Assembly (NCBI RefSeq): GCF_003966715.1
Contig: NZ_AP018907.1
Span: 50,001-114,000, forward strand
Source: Blastochloris tepida
Lineage (GTDB): Bacteria; Pseudomonadota; Alphaproteobacteria; Rhizobiales; Xanthobacteraceae
Length of the DNA stretch: 64,000 nt
Reading direction: 5' to 3'
A model generated the notes under the pieces. The model had not been told where the DNA came from and made no database searches. It was given only the letters and a program-made list of their open reading frames with translations. Of the stretch, positions 25,450-34,806 are shown in pieces. Numbering within the stretch: the first letter of the stretch is position 1; each line of letters begins with the position of its first letter. The position numbers and the translations under genes were made by a program.

Positions 25450-26624
25450 GCGCCGACGCTCCGTTTGAGCGCCGCGGCGACGCGGGCGACGTCGTCGTCC
25501 GTCATCTGCGGGAAGAACGGCAGCGACAGGCAGCGCGCATAATAGGCGTCCGCGCCCGCAAGCCGGCGGGGGCCGTAGCGGTCGCGGTAATAGGGCTGCT
25601 CGTGCACCGGGATGTAGTGGACCTGCGTGCCGATCGCCTCGCGCCGCAGCGCCGCCATCACCTGCGCCCGGGTGGTGCCGAAGCGCGCAAAATCGATCAG
25701 CGCGACGAGAAGATGCCAGCCGTCCGGCCGCTCGCCGCGCGGCACCAGCGCGATGCCGGGGGCCAGCGGCGCCACGAGGCGCGCATAGAGCCCGGCGAGG
25801 TGGGCGCGGCGGGCGTGCAGGCGCGGCAGCTTGGCAAGCTGGCTCAAGCCCAGCGCGCACAGCACGTCCGGAATGCGGTAGTTCCAGCCGATCTCCGGCA
25901 GCTCGTAGTACCAGGGCTGCGTCTGCCCGTCCTCGAACGCCATGTCGGGCCGCATGAAGGATGCCGGCTCGCGCACCAGCCCGTGCGAGCGCAGCCGGCG
26001 CATATGGTCGGCGAGCGCGGGATCGGCGGTGGTGGTGACGCCGCCCTCGCCGGTGGTGATGCCCTTCACCGGGTGGGTGGAGAAGGCGGCGGCCCGGCTG
26101 TGGCGGCAGGCGCCGGCGGCGGCCGCGCCGATGGCGTGGCAGGCGTCCTCCACCAGCCACAGGCCACGTTCGGCGGCGAGCGCGCCGAGCCCCGCCATGT
26201 CGCAGAGCTGGCCGTTGAGATGGACCGGCATGGCGCCAACGATGCGCGTGCCGGCGGGCGGCGTCTCGGCCAGCGCGGCGCGCAGCGTGTCCGGCGTCAT
26301 CAGGCCGGTCATGGGGTCGACATCGGCGAACACCACCTCGGCGCCGGTCATGCGCACCACATTGGCGGTGGCGACGAAGGTGATGCTGGGCACCACCACG
26401 GCCTCGCCCGGCCCGAGGCCGAGCGCCAGCAGCGGCAGGTGCAGCGCCGCGGTGCCGCTGTTGGAGGCGACGGCATGGGCGGCGCCGGCCGCCTGGGCGA
26501 AGGCCGCCTCATAGGCCTCGACCCGCGGTCCGGTGGTCAGATAGTCGTCCGTCAGCGCCGCGGCGACGGCGGCGACGTCGTCGGCCTCGATGGTCTGGCG
26601 GCCATAGGGCAGGAAATCCGGCAT
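25446..26624 (-). CDS. pseC: UDP-4-amino-sugar aminotransferase PseC
   Basis: A PLP-dependent DegT/DnrJ/EryC1 aminotransferase that converts the 4-keto sugar from PseB into UDP-4-amino-4,6-dideoxy-AltNAc. The 392-residue enzyme shows LPYGRQTIEADDV at the N-terminus, SNSGTAALHL near 60, VEDACHAIGA near 160 with the ligand Asp, and the PLP lysine in STHPVKGITTGEGG near 185. ATG at 26624 is preferred; an in-frame ATG at 26636 would add four residues. The stop overlaps the next start by ATGA. The long open frame upstream is shadow, as it runs through pseB. Confidence 0.9.
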   Translation of the reverse strand: MPDFLPYGRQTIEADDVAAVAAALTDDYLTTGPRVEAYEAAFAQAAGAAHAVASNSGTAALHLPLLALGLGPGEAVVVPSITFVATANVVRMTGAEVVFADVDPMTGLMTPDTLRAALAETPPAGTRIVGAMPVHLNGQLCDMAGLGALAAERGLWLVEDACHAIGAAAAGACRHSRAAAFSTHPVKGITTGEGGVTTTADPALADHMRRLRSHGLVREPASFMRPDMAFEDGQTQPWYYELPEIGWNYRIPDVLCALGLSQLAKLPRLHARRAHLAGLYARLVAPLAPGIALVPRGERPDGWHLLVALIDFARFGTTRAQVMAALRREAIGTQVHYIPVHEQPYYRDRYGPRRLAGADAYYARCLSLPFFPQMTDDDVARVAAALKRSVGA

Positions 26625-26650
26625 CGCGTCACCCATGCCCGAACGGCGGC

Positions 26651-27973
<1,323 letters not shown>

Positions 27974-29077
27974 CTACAGGCCGAACGGGTCGCCGGACGG
28001 AGCCCCATCCGGCACGCCGCCCACACCACCACCCATCCCGGCAAAGCCCTCGAACAGGCTCGCCACCGGCGCCCCGGCGAGGTCGGCGGGGAAGTCGCGC
28101 GGATGGATGAAGTCGTCGCGGAACCAGGGAAATCGCTCGGGGTCGAAGGCGGCGATCATCCAGTCGATCAGCCGGCGCACGCGCGCGATCTTGGCGGCGT
28201 CGGGGTGGTAGGTCAGGCAGATGTCGCACTGCATGCGCAGCGGCAGGTCGACCGGCACCACCCGCGCGCCGATCGCCTGGGCGTAGGTCGGCAGCAGGCC
28301 CAGGCCGGCGCCGCGGGCGATCGCCCAGTAATGGGTGCTGCTGACATTGGAGCGGATGGCGACGAAGCCCGGCTGGGGAATGCCCGGGAAGATGCGGTCG
28401 TAGTCGGCGAAATCGGCGACCTGATCGGCAAGCTGCAGCACGATCCTGTGCTTCAGCAGATCCCCGAAGGTGGTCGGCGTGCCGTGGCGCTCGAGATAGG
28501 CGGGGGCGGCGAACGGCATCACGTGCAGGCGGCCGATCTTCACCACCTTCAGGTCCTTGGCGGTGGGGCGGGTGAGCTGGATGGCGACGTCGGCCTCCAT
28601 TCGCAGCACGTCGGCCGACTTCATGGCGCAGGAGATATCCACCAAGAGGCCGGGATTGTGGCGCTGGAACTCGACCAGCCGCGGCACGATCCAGAAGGCG
28701 CCGAGCCCCTCGGTGATCGCAAGCCGCACCTCGCCGGTGATCGACGGGTCGATCTGCTCGCGCTCGCGCAGCACGCCGAACGAGGCCTGCTCCATGCGCT
28801 GGGCGGCGGCGAGGATGCGCTTGCCCTCCTCGGTGGCGCGCACGCCATCGACGTGGCGGGTCAGCAGCACGATGTCGAGGGCGCCCTCCAGGTCGCCGAT
28901 GCGGCGGCGCAGGACGTTCACCGACACGCCCAGCACCTCGGCGGCGGCGCGGAAGCTGCCGCGGCGCGCGACCTCCAGGAACACCCGGATCGCCTCCCAG
29001 TCGAAGGCGGCCGGCGCGCCTGCGCCGGAGCCGCCGTGTTCCTCCTTCGGCACACGCCGTTCACGCTGCGGATACAT
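27974..29077 (-). CDS. LysR-family transcriptional regulator
   Basis: A DNA-binding regulator of 367 residues, longer than the usual ~300. A charged, glycine-rich N-terminal extension (1-25) precedes the winged HTH (FDWEAIRVFLEVARRGSFRA near 25-44, then LGVSVNVLRRRIGDLE). The effector-binding domain follows from about 110 (EVRLAITEGLGAFW, GAGLGLLPTYAQ). A glycine-rich tail (GMGGGVGGVPDGAPSGDP) ends the chain. Several start codons are possible at the N-terminus; ATG at 29077 is the most upstream. It lies next to the pse operon, same strand and upstream, but nothing in the sequence shows it controls pse. Confidence 0.85.
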   Translation of the reverse strand: MYPQRERRVPKEEHGGSGAGAPAAFDWEAIRVFLEVARRGSFRAAAEVLGVSVNVLRRRIGDLEGALDIVLLTRHVDGVRATEEGKRILAAAQRMEQASFGVLREREQIDPSITGEVRLAITEGLGAFWIVPRLVEFQRHNPGLLVDISCAMKSADVLRMEADVAIQLTRPTAKDLKVVKIGRLHVMPFAAPAYLERHGTPTTFGDLLKHRIVLQLADQVADFADYDRIFPGIPQPGFVAIRSNVSSTHYWAIARGAGLGLLPTYAQAIGARVVPVDLPLRMQCDICLTYHPDAAKIARVRRLIDWMIAAFDPERFPWFRDDFIHPRDFPADLAGAPVASLFEGFAGMGGGVGGVPDGAPSGDPFGL

Positions 29078-29538
29078 ACAGGGGCGCCTCCCTGGCGTTA
29101 GTCTAATTCAAATGTACGGCACTGGCCGTGACCGCAGATGCGAACGTCCCGACCGCGGTCGCGGCGCAGCAGATTCGACGGGCACGTACGGTCACGCCCC
29201 GTCAGGCAGGGTCATGGTGCGGTCGCGGTCCGGGCGATCTTCGCAATCCAGCGTGGAGCCCTACAGCAACCGCCGGGCGGCGGGAATCCGGATCCCGCCG
29301 GTGGGGTTGCGGTGGCGCGCGGGTTCAGGATGCCGGCCCAGACCGCGCGCGATCTTCTCGGGAATTTTCGGCAAAACTGACGTGCGGTTTTCCGGAGATT
29401 TGAAAGGTCGTGTCAGCAAGAATGCACTGAAATAGGCCCGCTTCGGCGCGGTCTGACGTGTCGGTTCGATTGGGTTGCTGTGACTGTCGAATAAAAACGT
29501 TCCAGATTTGAAGAGTTCCGAATTCCGAGGGGGAGACG
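29078..29538. other. 461-base intergenic gap without a gene
   Basis: Between the divergent LysR gene and the small plus-strand gene. Base composition falls (more A/T) from about 29380 onward, ahead of the small gene. An AATAAAA stretch near 29490 could belong to a promoter, but no clear -35 partner is present. Confidence 0.4.
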
Positions 29539-29763
29539 ATGAGCCAGACGCTGCAAGCAAAGCTTGATGGCATGTGCCAGTCGCTCGGCGATTACATTTC
29601 CACCGCCAAGGACTACAATCTTCAGGATATCGCTATGTATTTGAAGATGGCGCGTCTGGCGATCCAGATGGAAATGAACATGGTCTCCAATGACGAGCTG
29701 AAGCAGTTCTGCGAGGCGCTCGGCGACTGCCGCAGCGTGCCGCCGTCGCACGCCAACCATTGA
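29539..29763 (+). CDS. Small helical protein, unknown function
   Basis: A 74-residue ORF with a strong ribosome-binding site (GAGGGGGAG just before the ATG). The composition suggests two or three amphipathic helices: QAKLDGMCQSLGDYIS, then MYLKMARLAIQMEMNMV (methionine-rich), then ELKQFCEALGDC. Three cysteines are present. No known domain was recognised. A hairpin follows at 29837-29878. Codon use is less GC-biased than in the neighbours. It may be a lineage-specific small protein. Confidence 0.6.
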   Translation: MSQTLQAKLDGMCQSLGDYISTAKDYNLQDIAMYLKMARLAIQMEMNMVSNDELKQFCEALGDCRSVPPSHANH

Positions 29764-29836
29764 GACTAGTAGCCTCTCCACGGTTGCCGCCGTCCTGAAG
29801 GCGTCGAGCCGAGATCGCACCGTCCGGGCCGCGGTC

Positions 29837-29878
29837 GTCCCCGGCGAGCATCGCGACAGCGATGCGAGGGAAGGGGAC
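29837..29878. terminator. Nested hairpin between convergent genes
   Basis: GCATCGC and GCGATGC pair round GACA, with outer arms GTCCCC and GGGGAC. It lies between the small gene and the convergent helicase gene. It looks like a repeat-derived stem that may end both transcripts; there is no T-run. Confidence 0.45.
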
Positions 29879-29956
29879 CCATCAACGGCGTGGTGAGGGA
29901 TCGCATGTTGCAGAACTCGGACTGCAAACGCTTGGTTCTGCGGGCCGGAAACCGTC

Positions 29957-32362
29957 TCACACCCGCTCGACGAACGTATCCAGCACCCGCTTCTCGCCGG
30001 CCTTGTCGAACTGCACGGTGAGCTTGTTGCCGTCGAGCCCGACGATCTCGCCATAGCCGAACTTGACGTGGAACACCCGCTCGCCGCGAAGGAAACCGGA
30101 GGCGCCCGAGCTGCCATTCGGCGCGGCGGCCGATCGCGACACCACCCGGCCCTCGATCAGCTTGCCATTGCCGCCGCGGCCGCCATTGGCGGGGCCGCGA
30201 TAGGATGAGGCGGCCTCGCTGAAGCCCGAGCCGGAGCGGGCGCGCTGCCAGCCGGGCGTGGTGTAGTCTGATCCGGTGAACGCCTCGGCGCTGTCGAACC
30301 GGCTTGCGAACCGGCCCGCCATGCCGCCGCCGCCCCAGCCGGGCTTGCCCTTGCTCTCCTCGACCTCGACGTGATCCTCGGGCAGCTCGTCGACGAAGCG
30401 CGAGGGGATGGTCGAGGACCACAGGCCGTGGATGCGGCGGTTGGCGGAGAAATAGATCTTCGCCCGGCGGCGCGCCCGCGTCAGCCCGACATAGGCGAGG
30501 CGGCGCTCCTCCTCGAGGCCGGCGCGGCCATTCTCGTCCAGCGCGCGCTGGTGCGGGAACAGCCCTTCCTCCCAGCCGGGCAGGAACACGGTGTCGAACT
30601 CCAGCCCCTTGGCGGAATGCAGCGTCATGATCGAGACGGCCTCGGCGCCGTCGGCGCGGTCGCTCTCCATCACCAGCGACACGTGCTCCAGGAACGCCGG
30701 CAGCCCGGCGTAATCCTGCATCGAGCGCACCAACTCCTTCAGATTCTCCAGCCGGCCCGCGGCCTCGGGCGAGCGGTCCTGCTGCCACATGCCGGTGTAG
30801 CCCGACTCGTCGAGGATGATCTCGGCCAGCTCGGTGTGCGGCTTGGCGTCGAGCTCGCCGCGCCAGCGCGCGAAGCTCTGCAACAGTTCGCGCAGCGCCA
30901 GGCGCTGCTTGGGCTTGAAGCCGTCGGTGTCGATGAGGTCCTGGGCGGCGGCGATCAGCGGAATCTCGGCGGCGCGGGCATGGTCGTGGAGCAGCTTGAG
31001 CGCGGCGTCGCCCAGGCCGCGCTTGGGCACGTTGACGATGCGCTCGAACGCCAGATCGTCGGCCGGCTGCACCACGCAGCGGAAATAGGCGAGCGCGTCG
31101 CGAATTTCGGCGCGCTCATAGAAGCGCGGGCCGCCGATGACGCGATAGGGCAGGCCGAGCGTGACGAACCGATCCTCGAACTCGCGCATCTGGAACGAGG
31201 CGCGCACCAGAATGGCGATCTCGTCGAGCGTCAGGCCAGTGCGCTGCAGCGCCTCGATCTCCTCGCCGACCGCGCGCGCCTCCTCCTCCGAATCCCAGGT
31301 GGAGGTGACGGTTGGCTTCTCGCCCGGCGCGTCGTCGGTGAACAGCGTCTTGCCGAGCCGGCCCTCATTGTGGGCGATGAGGTGGGAGGCCGCCGCCAGG
31401 ATGTGGCCGGTCGAGCGGTAGTTTCGCTCGAGGCGGATCACCGCGGCGCCGGGAAAGTCGTGCTCGAAGCGCAGGATGTTGTCGACCTCGGCGCCGCGCC
31501 AGCCATAGATCGACTGGTCGTCGTCGCCGACGCAGCAGATGTTCTTGGCCTCGAGCGCCAGCAGGCGCAGCCACAGATACTGCGCCACGTTGGTGTCCTG
31601 GTACTCGTCGACCAGCATGTAGCGGAAGCGCCGCTGATAGTCGGCGAGTACGTCGGGGTGGGCGCGGAACAGCCGGATCGGCTCCAGCAGCAGGTCGCCG
31701 AAATCGGTGGCGTTCAGCGTCTTCAGCCGCTGCTGGAACATGGCGTAGAGCGCGGCGCCGCGGCCGTTCGCGAACACCGCGCCTTCGCCGGCCGGCACCT
31801 GCTCGGGGGCGAGCCCGCGGTTCTTCCAGCCGTCGATCATCCCGGCCAGGGCGCGGGCCGGCCAGCGCTTCTCGTCGATGTTCTCGGCCGCCAGGATCTG
31901 CTTGATCAGCCGGATCTGGTCGTCGGTGTCGAGAATGGTGAAATTGGGCTTCAGCCCCACCAGCTCGGCGTGGCGGCGCAGGATGCGGGTGCCGATGGCG
32001 TGGAAGGTGCCGAGCCAGGGCATGCCCTCCACCGCCTCGCCGACCATGGCGGAGATGCGCTCCTTCATCTCGCGCGCCGCCTTGTTGGTGAAAGTCACGG
32101 CCAGGATCTGCGAGGGGTAGGCGCGGCCGGTGGCCAAGATGTGGGCGATGCGGGTGGTGAGAACCCGCGTCTTGCCGGTGCCGGCGCCGGCCAGCACCAG
32201 CACCGGGCCGTCGAGCGTCTCCACCGCGCCGCGCTGCTCGGGGTTGAGGCCGTCGAGATAGCTCGGCGCACGCTGCGTCAGCGCCGCGGCGCGGGCGGCG
32301 AGCCCGCCCGGCCGTGGGGCGGGCGGGGCGGCGCTAGGCGACGGGTCGCGATGGTCGGTCAA
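29957..32362 (-). CDS. uvrD: UvrD/PcrA-type 3'-5' DNA helicase
   Basis: A superfamily 1A helicase for nucleotide-excision and mismatch repair and for clearing stalled complexes. The 801-residue protein has Walker A VLAGAGTGKTR near 60, VTFTNKAAREMKER (Ia), LVDEYQDTN (II), VGDDDQSIYGWRGAEV (III), LERNYRST (IV), TLHSAKGLEFDTVFLPGWEE (V) and EERRLAYVGLTRARRRA (VI). The C-terminus (GERVFHVKFGYGEIVGLDGN) is the small beta-barrel PcrA tail. TTG at 32362 is chosen because GGAGA stands six bases upstream; the next frame-open stretch shows no conservation. Confidence 0.93.
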   Translation of the reverse strand: MTDHRDPSPSAAPPAPRPGGLAARAAALTQRAPSYLDGLNPEQRGAVETLDGPVLVLAGAGTGKTRVLTTRIAHILATGRAYPSQILAVTFTNKAAREMKERISAMVGEAVEGMPWLGTFHAIGTRILRRHAELVGLKPNFTILDTDDQIRLIKQILAAENIDEKRWPARALAGMIDGWKNRGLAPEQVPAGEGAVFANGRGAALYAMFQQRLKTLNATDFGDLLLEPIRLFRAHPDVLADYQRRFRYMLVDEYQDTNVAQYLWLRLLALEAKNICCVGDDDQSIYGWRGAEVDNILRFEHDFPGAAVIRLERNYRSTGHILAAASHLIAHNEGRLGKTLFTDDAPGEKPTVTSTWDSEEEARAVGEEIEALQRTGLTLDEIAILVRASFQMREFEDRFVTLGLPYRVIGGPRFYERAEIRDALAYFRCVVQPADDLAFERIVNVPKRGLGDAALKLLHDHARAAEIPLIAAAQDLIDTDGFKPKQRLALRELLQSFARWRGELDAKPHTELAEIILDESGYTGMWQQDRSPEAAGRLENLKELVRSMQDYAGLPAFLEHVSLVMESDRADGAEAVSIMTLHSAKGLEFDTVFLPGWEEGLFPHQRALDENGRAGLEEERRLAYVGLTRARRRAKIYFSANRRIHGLWSSTIPSRFVDELPEDHVEVEESKGKPGWGGGGMAGRFASRFDSAEAFTGSDYTTPGWQRARSGSGFSEAASSYRGPANGGRGGNGKLIEGRVVSRSAAAPNGSSGASGFLRGERVFHVKFGYGEIVGLDGNKLTVQFDKAGEKRVLDTFVERV

Positions 32363-32563
32363 TCCGGTCTCCCGGCCGCGACAGGCGGCCTGATTCTGTT
32401 TTCGGGAACAAAATGGCACCGGCAGGGCGCAATGGCGAGGGCCGGGGGTATGTTGGGGGTATAGAGCGGCGCCCACCCGGGCGGCGAGGCAGAGTTTGAT
32501 TTGGCCGCGGTTTCATCGCAGAACCACGTTGAACGGATTCCGGGTGATTGGCCCGGCTCTTTC

Positions 32564-32720
32564 TTCCCCTCTCCCCTTGCGGGAGAGGGTGCCGAGCGAT
32601 TGAAGATCGCGAGGCGGGTGAGGGGTTCATTCTCCAGAACACGCCGTATGTACCCCTCACCCGGCTCGACCTCGCCTTGCTCGGCCTCGCCACCCTCTCC
32701 CACAAGGGGAGAGGGAAGAG
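32564..32720. repeat. 150-bp composite inverted repeat, copy 2
   Basis: Matches 6668-6820, with a different central segment (32622-32650). The flanking hairpins and the GGCGGGTGAGGGGT / ACCCCTCACCC arms are conserved. The 32363-32856 gap is filled by this element and the next palindrome; no gene is seen. Confidence 0.8.
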
Positions 32721-32807
32721 GCGGCTTCCGGCCGAAGGCCGCTTCGAGCCGATCAGCCGGGGTTCGCTTCACAGGTTTGCGGAAAACGCTCCGGTTTCCG
32801 GTTGGTC

Positions 32808-32851
32808 GCGTTTTCTGTCGCAAAACCGCTTCACACTTTTGCGGAAAACGC
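32808..32851 (+). repeat. Dispersed rhizobial-type palindrome, copy 3
   Basis: A 44-base element with perfect arms GCGTTTTC / GAAAACGC and inner CGCAAAA / TTTTGCG. It ends five bases before the prmA start codon, so it occupies the place of the ribosome-binding site. Confidence 0.8.
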
Positions 32852-32856
32852 TCCCC

Positions 32857-33777
32857 ATGCGCGAAGGTCTCCAGCCCGTCAGCCCCTCCACCCTTGCCCG
32901 GCTTCTCACCAGCGAGGCGGATGCCCGCCGCGTCGCCGACCTGATCGGCGAGAGCTTCGATCCGGCCGAGACCGCGGTTGCGGCGTTCGAATTGCCCGAT
33001 GAGTCCGGCTGGAGCGTCGAGGCCTATTTCGCCGATCCGCCGGATGAGGCGGCGGTGCGTGACCTCGTGGCGCTGGCGGCCGGCGCGGAGGCCGCGGCTG
33101 CCCTCGTCTTCGAGGCGCTCACGCCCAAGGACTGGGTGGCCGCCTCGCTCGACGGGCTGAAGCCGGTGCAGGCGGGGCGCGTGGTGGTGCACGGCGCGCA
33201 CGACCGCCACCGCGTGCCGGCCAATGCGCTGGGCATCGAGATCGAGGCGGCGCTGGCCTTCGGCACCGGCCACCACGGCACCACGCGTGGCTGCCTGATC
33301 GGCTTCGATCAGTGGAACAAGGCGCGGCGCGCCGGCGGGGCCACTCTGCGGGCGCTCGATGTCGGCACCGGCACCGGCGTGCTGGCGCTGGCGGCGGCGC
33401 GGGCGGCGCGGCTGCCGGTGGTCGCCACCGACATCGATCGCGATGCCGTGGTCACCGCCCGCGCCAATGTCCGCTTCAACAAGGCGGCCGATCGGGTGCG
33501 GGTGCTGCAGGCCGGCACGCTGACGCGCGCCGGCGTGGTGGATGCCGGCCCCTATGATCTGGTGTTCGCCAATATCCTGATGCGGCCCTTGATCGGGCTC
33601 GCGCCGCAGATCCGCCGGCTCTTGGCGCCCGGCGCGCGGGTCATCCTGTCGGGGCTTCTGCCCGGCCATGCCCGCGCGGTGGTCGCGGCCTATCGCGGCC
33701 AGGGCCTGCGACTGATCCGCCGCCGCACGCTGGAGGGCTGGGTGAGCCTCGACATGGAGCTGCCGCGGTCATCGTGA
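32857..33777 (+). CDS. prmA: Ribosomal protein L11 methyltransferase PrmA
   Basis: It trimethylates lysines and the N-terminus of ribosomal protein L11 using SAM. The 306-residue protein has an N-terminal L11-recognition domain (1-~125), a linker, and a class I methyltransferase domain with AFGTGHHGTTRGCL near 130, ALDVGTGTGVLALAAARA near 165 (SAM loop), VVATDIDRDAV and DLVFANILMRPLIGLAP near 235 (the NIL motif of PrmA). ATG at 32857 follows repeat copy 3 directly, with no clear purine run; the start is still favoured by family length. Confidence 0.92.
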   Translation: MREGLQPVSPSTLARLLTSEADARRVADLIGESFDPAETAVAAFELPDESGWSVEAYFADPPDEAAVRDLVALAAGAEAAAALVFEALTPKDWVAASLDGLKPVQAGRVVVHGAHDRHRVPANALGIEIEAALAFGTGHHGTTRGCLIGFDQWNKARRAGGATLRALDVGTGTGVLALAAARAARLPVVATDIDRDAVVTARANVRFNKAADRVRVLQAGTLTRAGVVDAGPYDLVFANILMRPLIGLAPQIRRLLAPGARVILSGLLPGHARAVVAAYRGQGLRLIRRRTLEGWVSLDMELPRSS

Positions 33778-33783
33778 GGGGCT

Positions 33784-34008
33784 GTCGTCCCGGACGGCGC
33801 GTCGCGCCGAGCCGGGATCGTTGTGGCGTTCGTCTTTGTTCTGCGGACGATCCCGGGTCTCGCAGCTTCGCTGCTTGCCCGGGATGACGCGGGGGAGGGT
33901 TGTCATCCCGGCCAAGCGGCCAAAGGCCGCGCGAGCCGGGATCGTTTTGGGAGTTCGTGTTCTTTCGGCGGACGGTCCCGGGTCTCGCTTTGCTCGCCCG
34001 GGACGACG
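33784..34008. repeat. Two units of CGTCCCGG-type inverted repeat
   Basis: Units at 33784-33890 and 33902-34008 each run from GTC(G/A)TCCCGG with GCGAGCCGGGATCG to GGTCTCGC...CCCGGGA(T/C)GACG, so the ends are complementary. Related units are at 41571-41694 and 41701-41809. Repeats of this look are common in Hyphomicrobiales intergenic DNA. Confidence 0.75.
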
Positions 34009-34026
34009 AAGCTCTCCCCAGCAATC

Positions 34027-34117
34027 GTAGGGCGGAATAGCGCAGCGTATTCCGCCATTTGGCCATGACCGCCGGCCGGCCTGACCGGCGCAATACGCTT
34101 TCGCTATTGCGCCCTAC
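34027..34117. repeat. GTAGGGCGGAATA inverted repeat
   Basis: Arms GTAGGGC and GCCCTAC, with inner hairpins GGAATAGCGCAGCGTATTCC and GCAATACGCTTTCGCTATTGC. After it the end of the CGTCCCGG family (CTCGCCCGGGACGACG) appears again at 34132-34147, which suggests this element was inserted into a third unit of that family. Confidence 0.65.
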
Positions 34118-34155
34118 GCGCCGGCGCTATCGCTCGCCCGGGACGACGGCTTCCC

Positions 34156-34683
34156 TCACGCCGGGCGCGGCATGGCGATGCGGCGGCCGGCGCCTTGAGG
34201 CGGCGTCAGCCGGTCGTGCGCCTGCTTCATCAGCGCCAGCCGGCCAAGGATGTCGTCGGGGAAGTGCGCGGTCTTCTTGCGCATCAGGTCGACATGCAGC
34301 GCCATCTGCTCGGAGGTGGCCGAGATCCAGCCTTCGGTGGCGTGATAGAGCTGCTGGAAGACGTGCACGCGCTTGTCGTCATAATCGAGCAGCTGCACCG
34401 TCACCCGTACCGGGTCGTCGGCCTTCAGCTCGCGCATGTAGCGCACGTGCACCTCCGCCGTGACGTAGGACGCGCCCTTGTGGCGGACATAATAGGGGCC
34501 GAGCCCGACCAGCAGCATCGCCTCGTCCATCGCGCGATCGAACAGCACGTTGTAGTAGGCCATGTTCAAATGGTCGTTGTAGTCGATCCAGCCGGGATCG
34601 ACCACCATCGGCGAAGAAACGAACGGCGCGAAAAAGACAGGCACGAAGTCGACGCGGTCAAGCATCGGACCCTCCGCATTCAT
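34156..34683 (-). CDS. Hotdog-fold acyl-CoA thioesterase family protein
   Basis: The 175-residue protein fits the 4HBT thioesterase family, which hydrolyses acyl-CoA thioesters in the cytoplasm. The active-site region WIDYNDHLNMAYYNVLFDRA (residues 32-51) has the D-x-x-D-H-x-N spacing seen in 4HBT members; VRYMRELKADDPVRVTVQL and KRVHVFQQLYHATEG follow as the central strands. ATG at 34683 or the ATG at 34665 could start it. It is divergent from the FAD oxidoreductase gene. Substrate unknown; carnitine- or choline-pathway thioesterases have a similar look. Confidence 0.8.
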   Translation of the reverse strand: MNAEGPMLDRVDFVPVFFAPFVSSPMVVDPGWIDYNDHLNMAYYNVLFDRAMDEAMLLVGLGPYYVRHKGASYVTAEVHVRYMRELKADDPVRVTVQLLDYDDKRVHVFQQLYHATEGWISATSEQMALHVDLMRKKTAHFPDDILGRLALMKQAHDRLTPPQGAGRRIAMPRPA

Positions 34684-34806
34684 GGTCCGTGGGGCGGCAT
34701 TGTGCCTCCTTTTCCGTCGAACGGAAACGGTCGCATGACTGACGGTTGTTTTGCTAAGAGGAAACGGTGGAACCGCGGCACGGGTTCCGGATCCGGAAGG
34801 GCCATC

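Noticed and set aside
33784..34117. CRISPR array
   Set aside because: Repeats are long imperfect palindromes without regular spacers, and no cas genes are present. No CRISPR array was seen elsewhere in the window.
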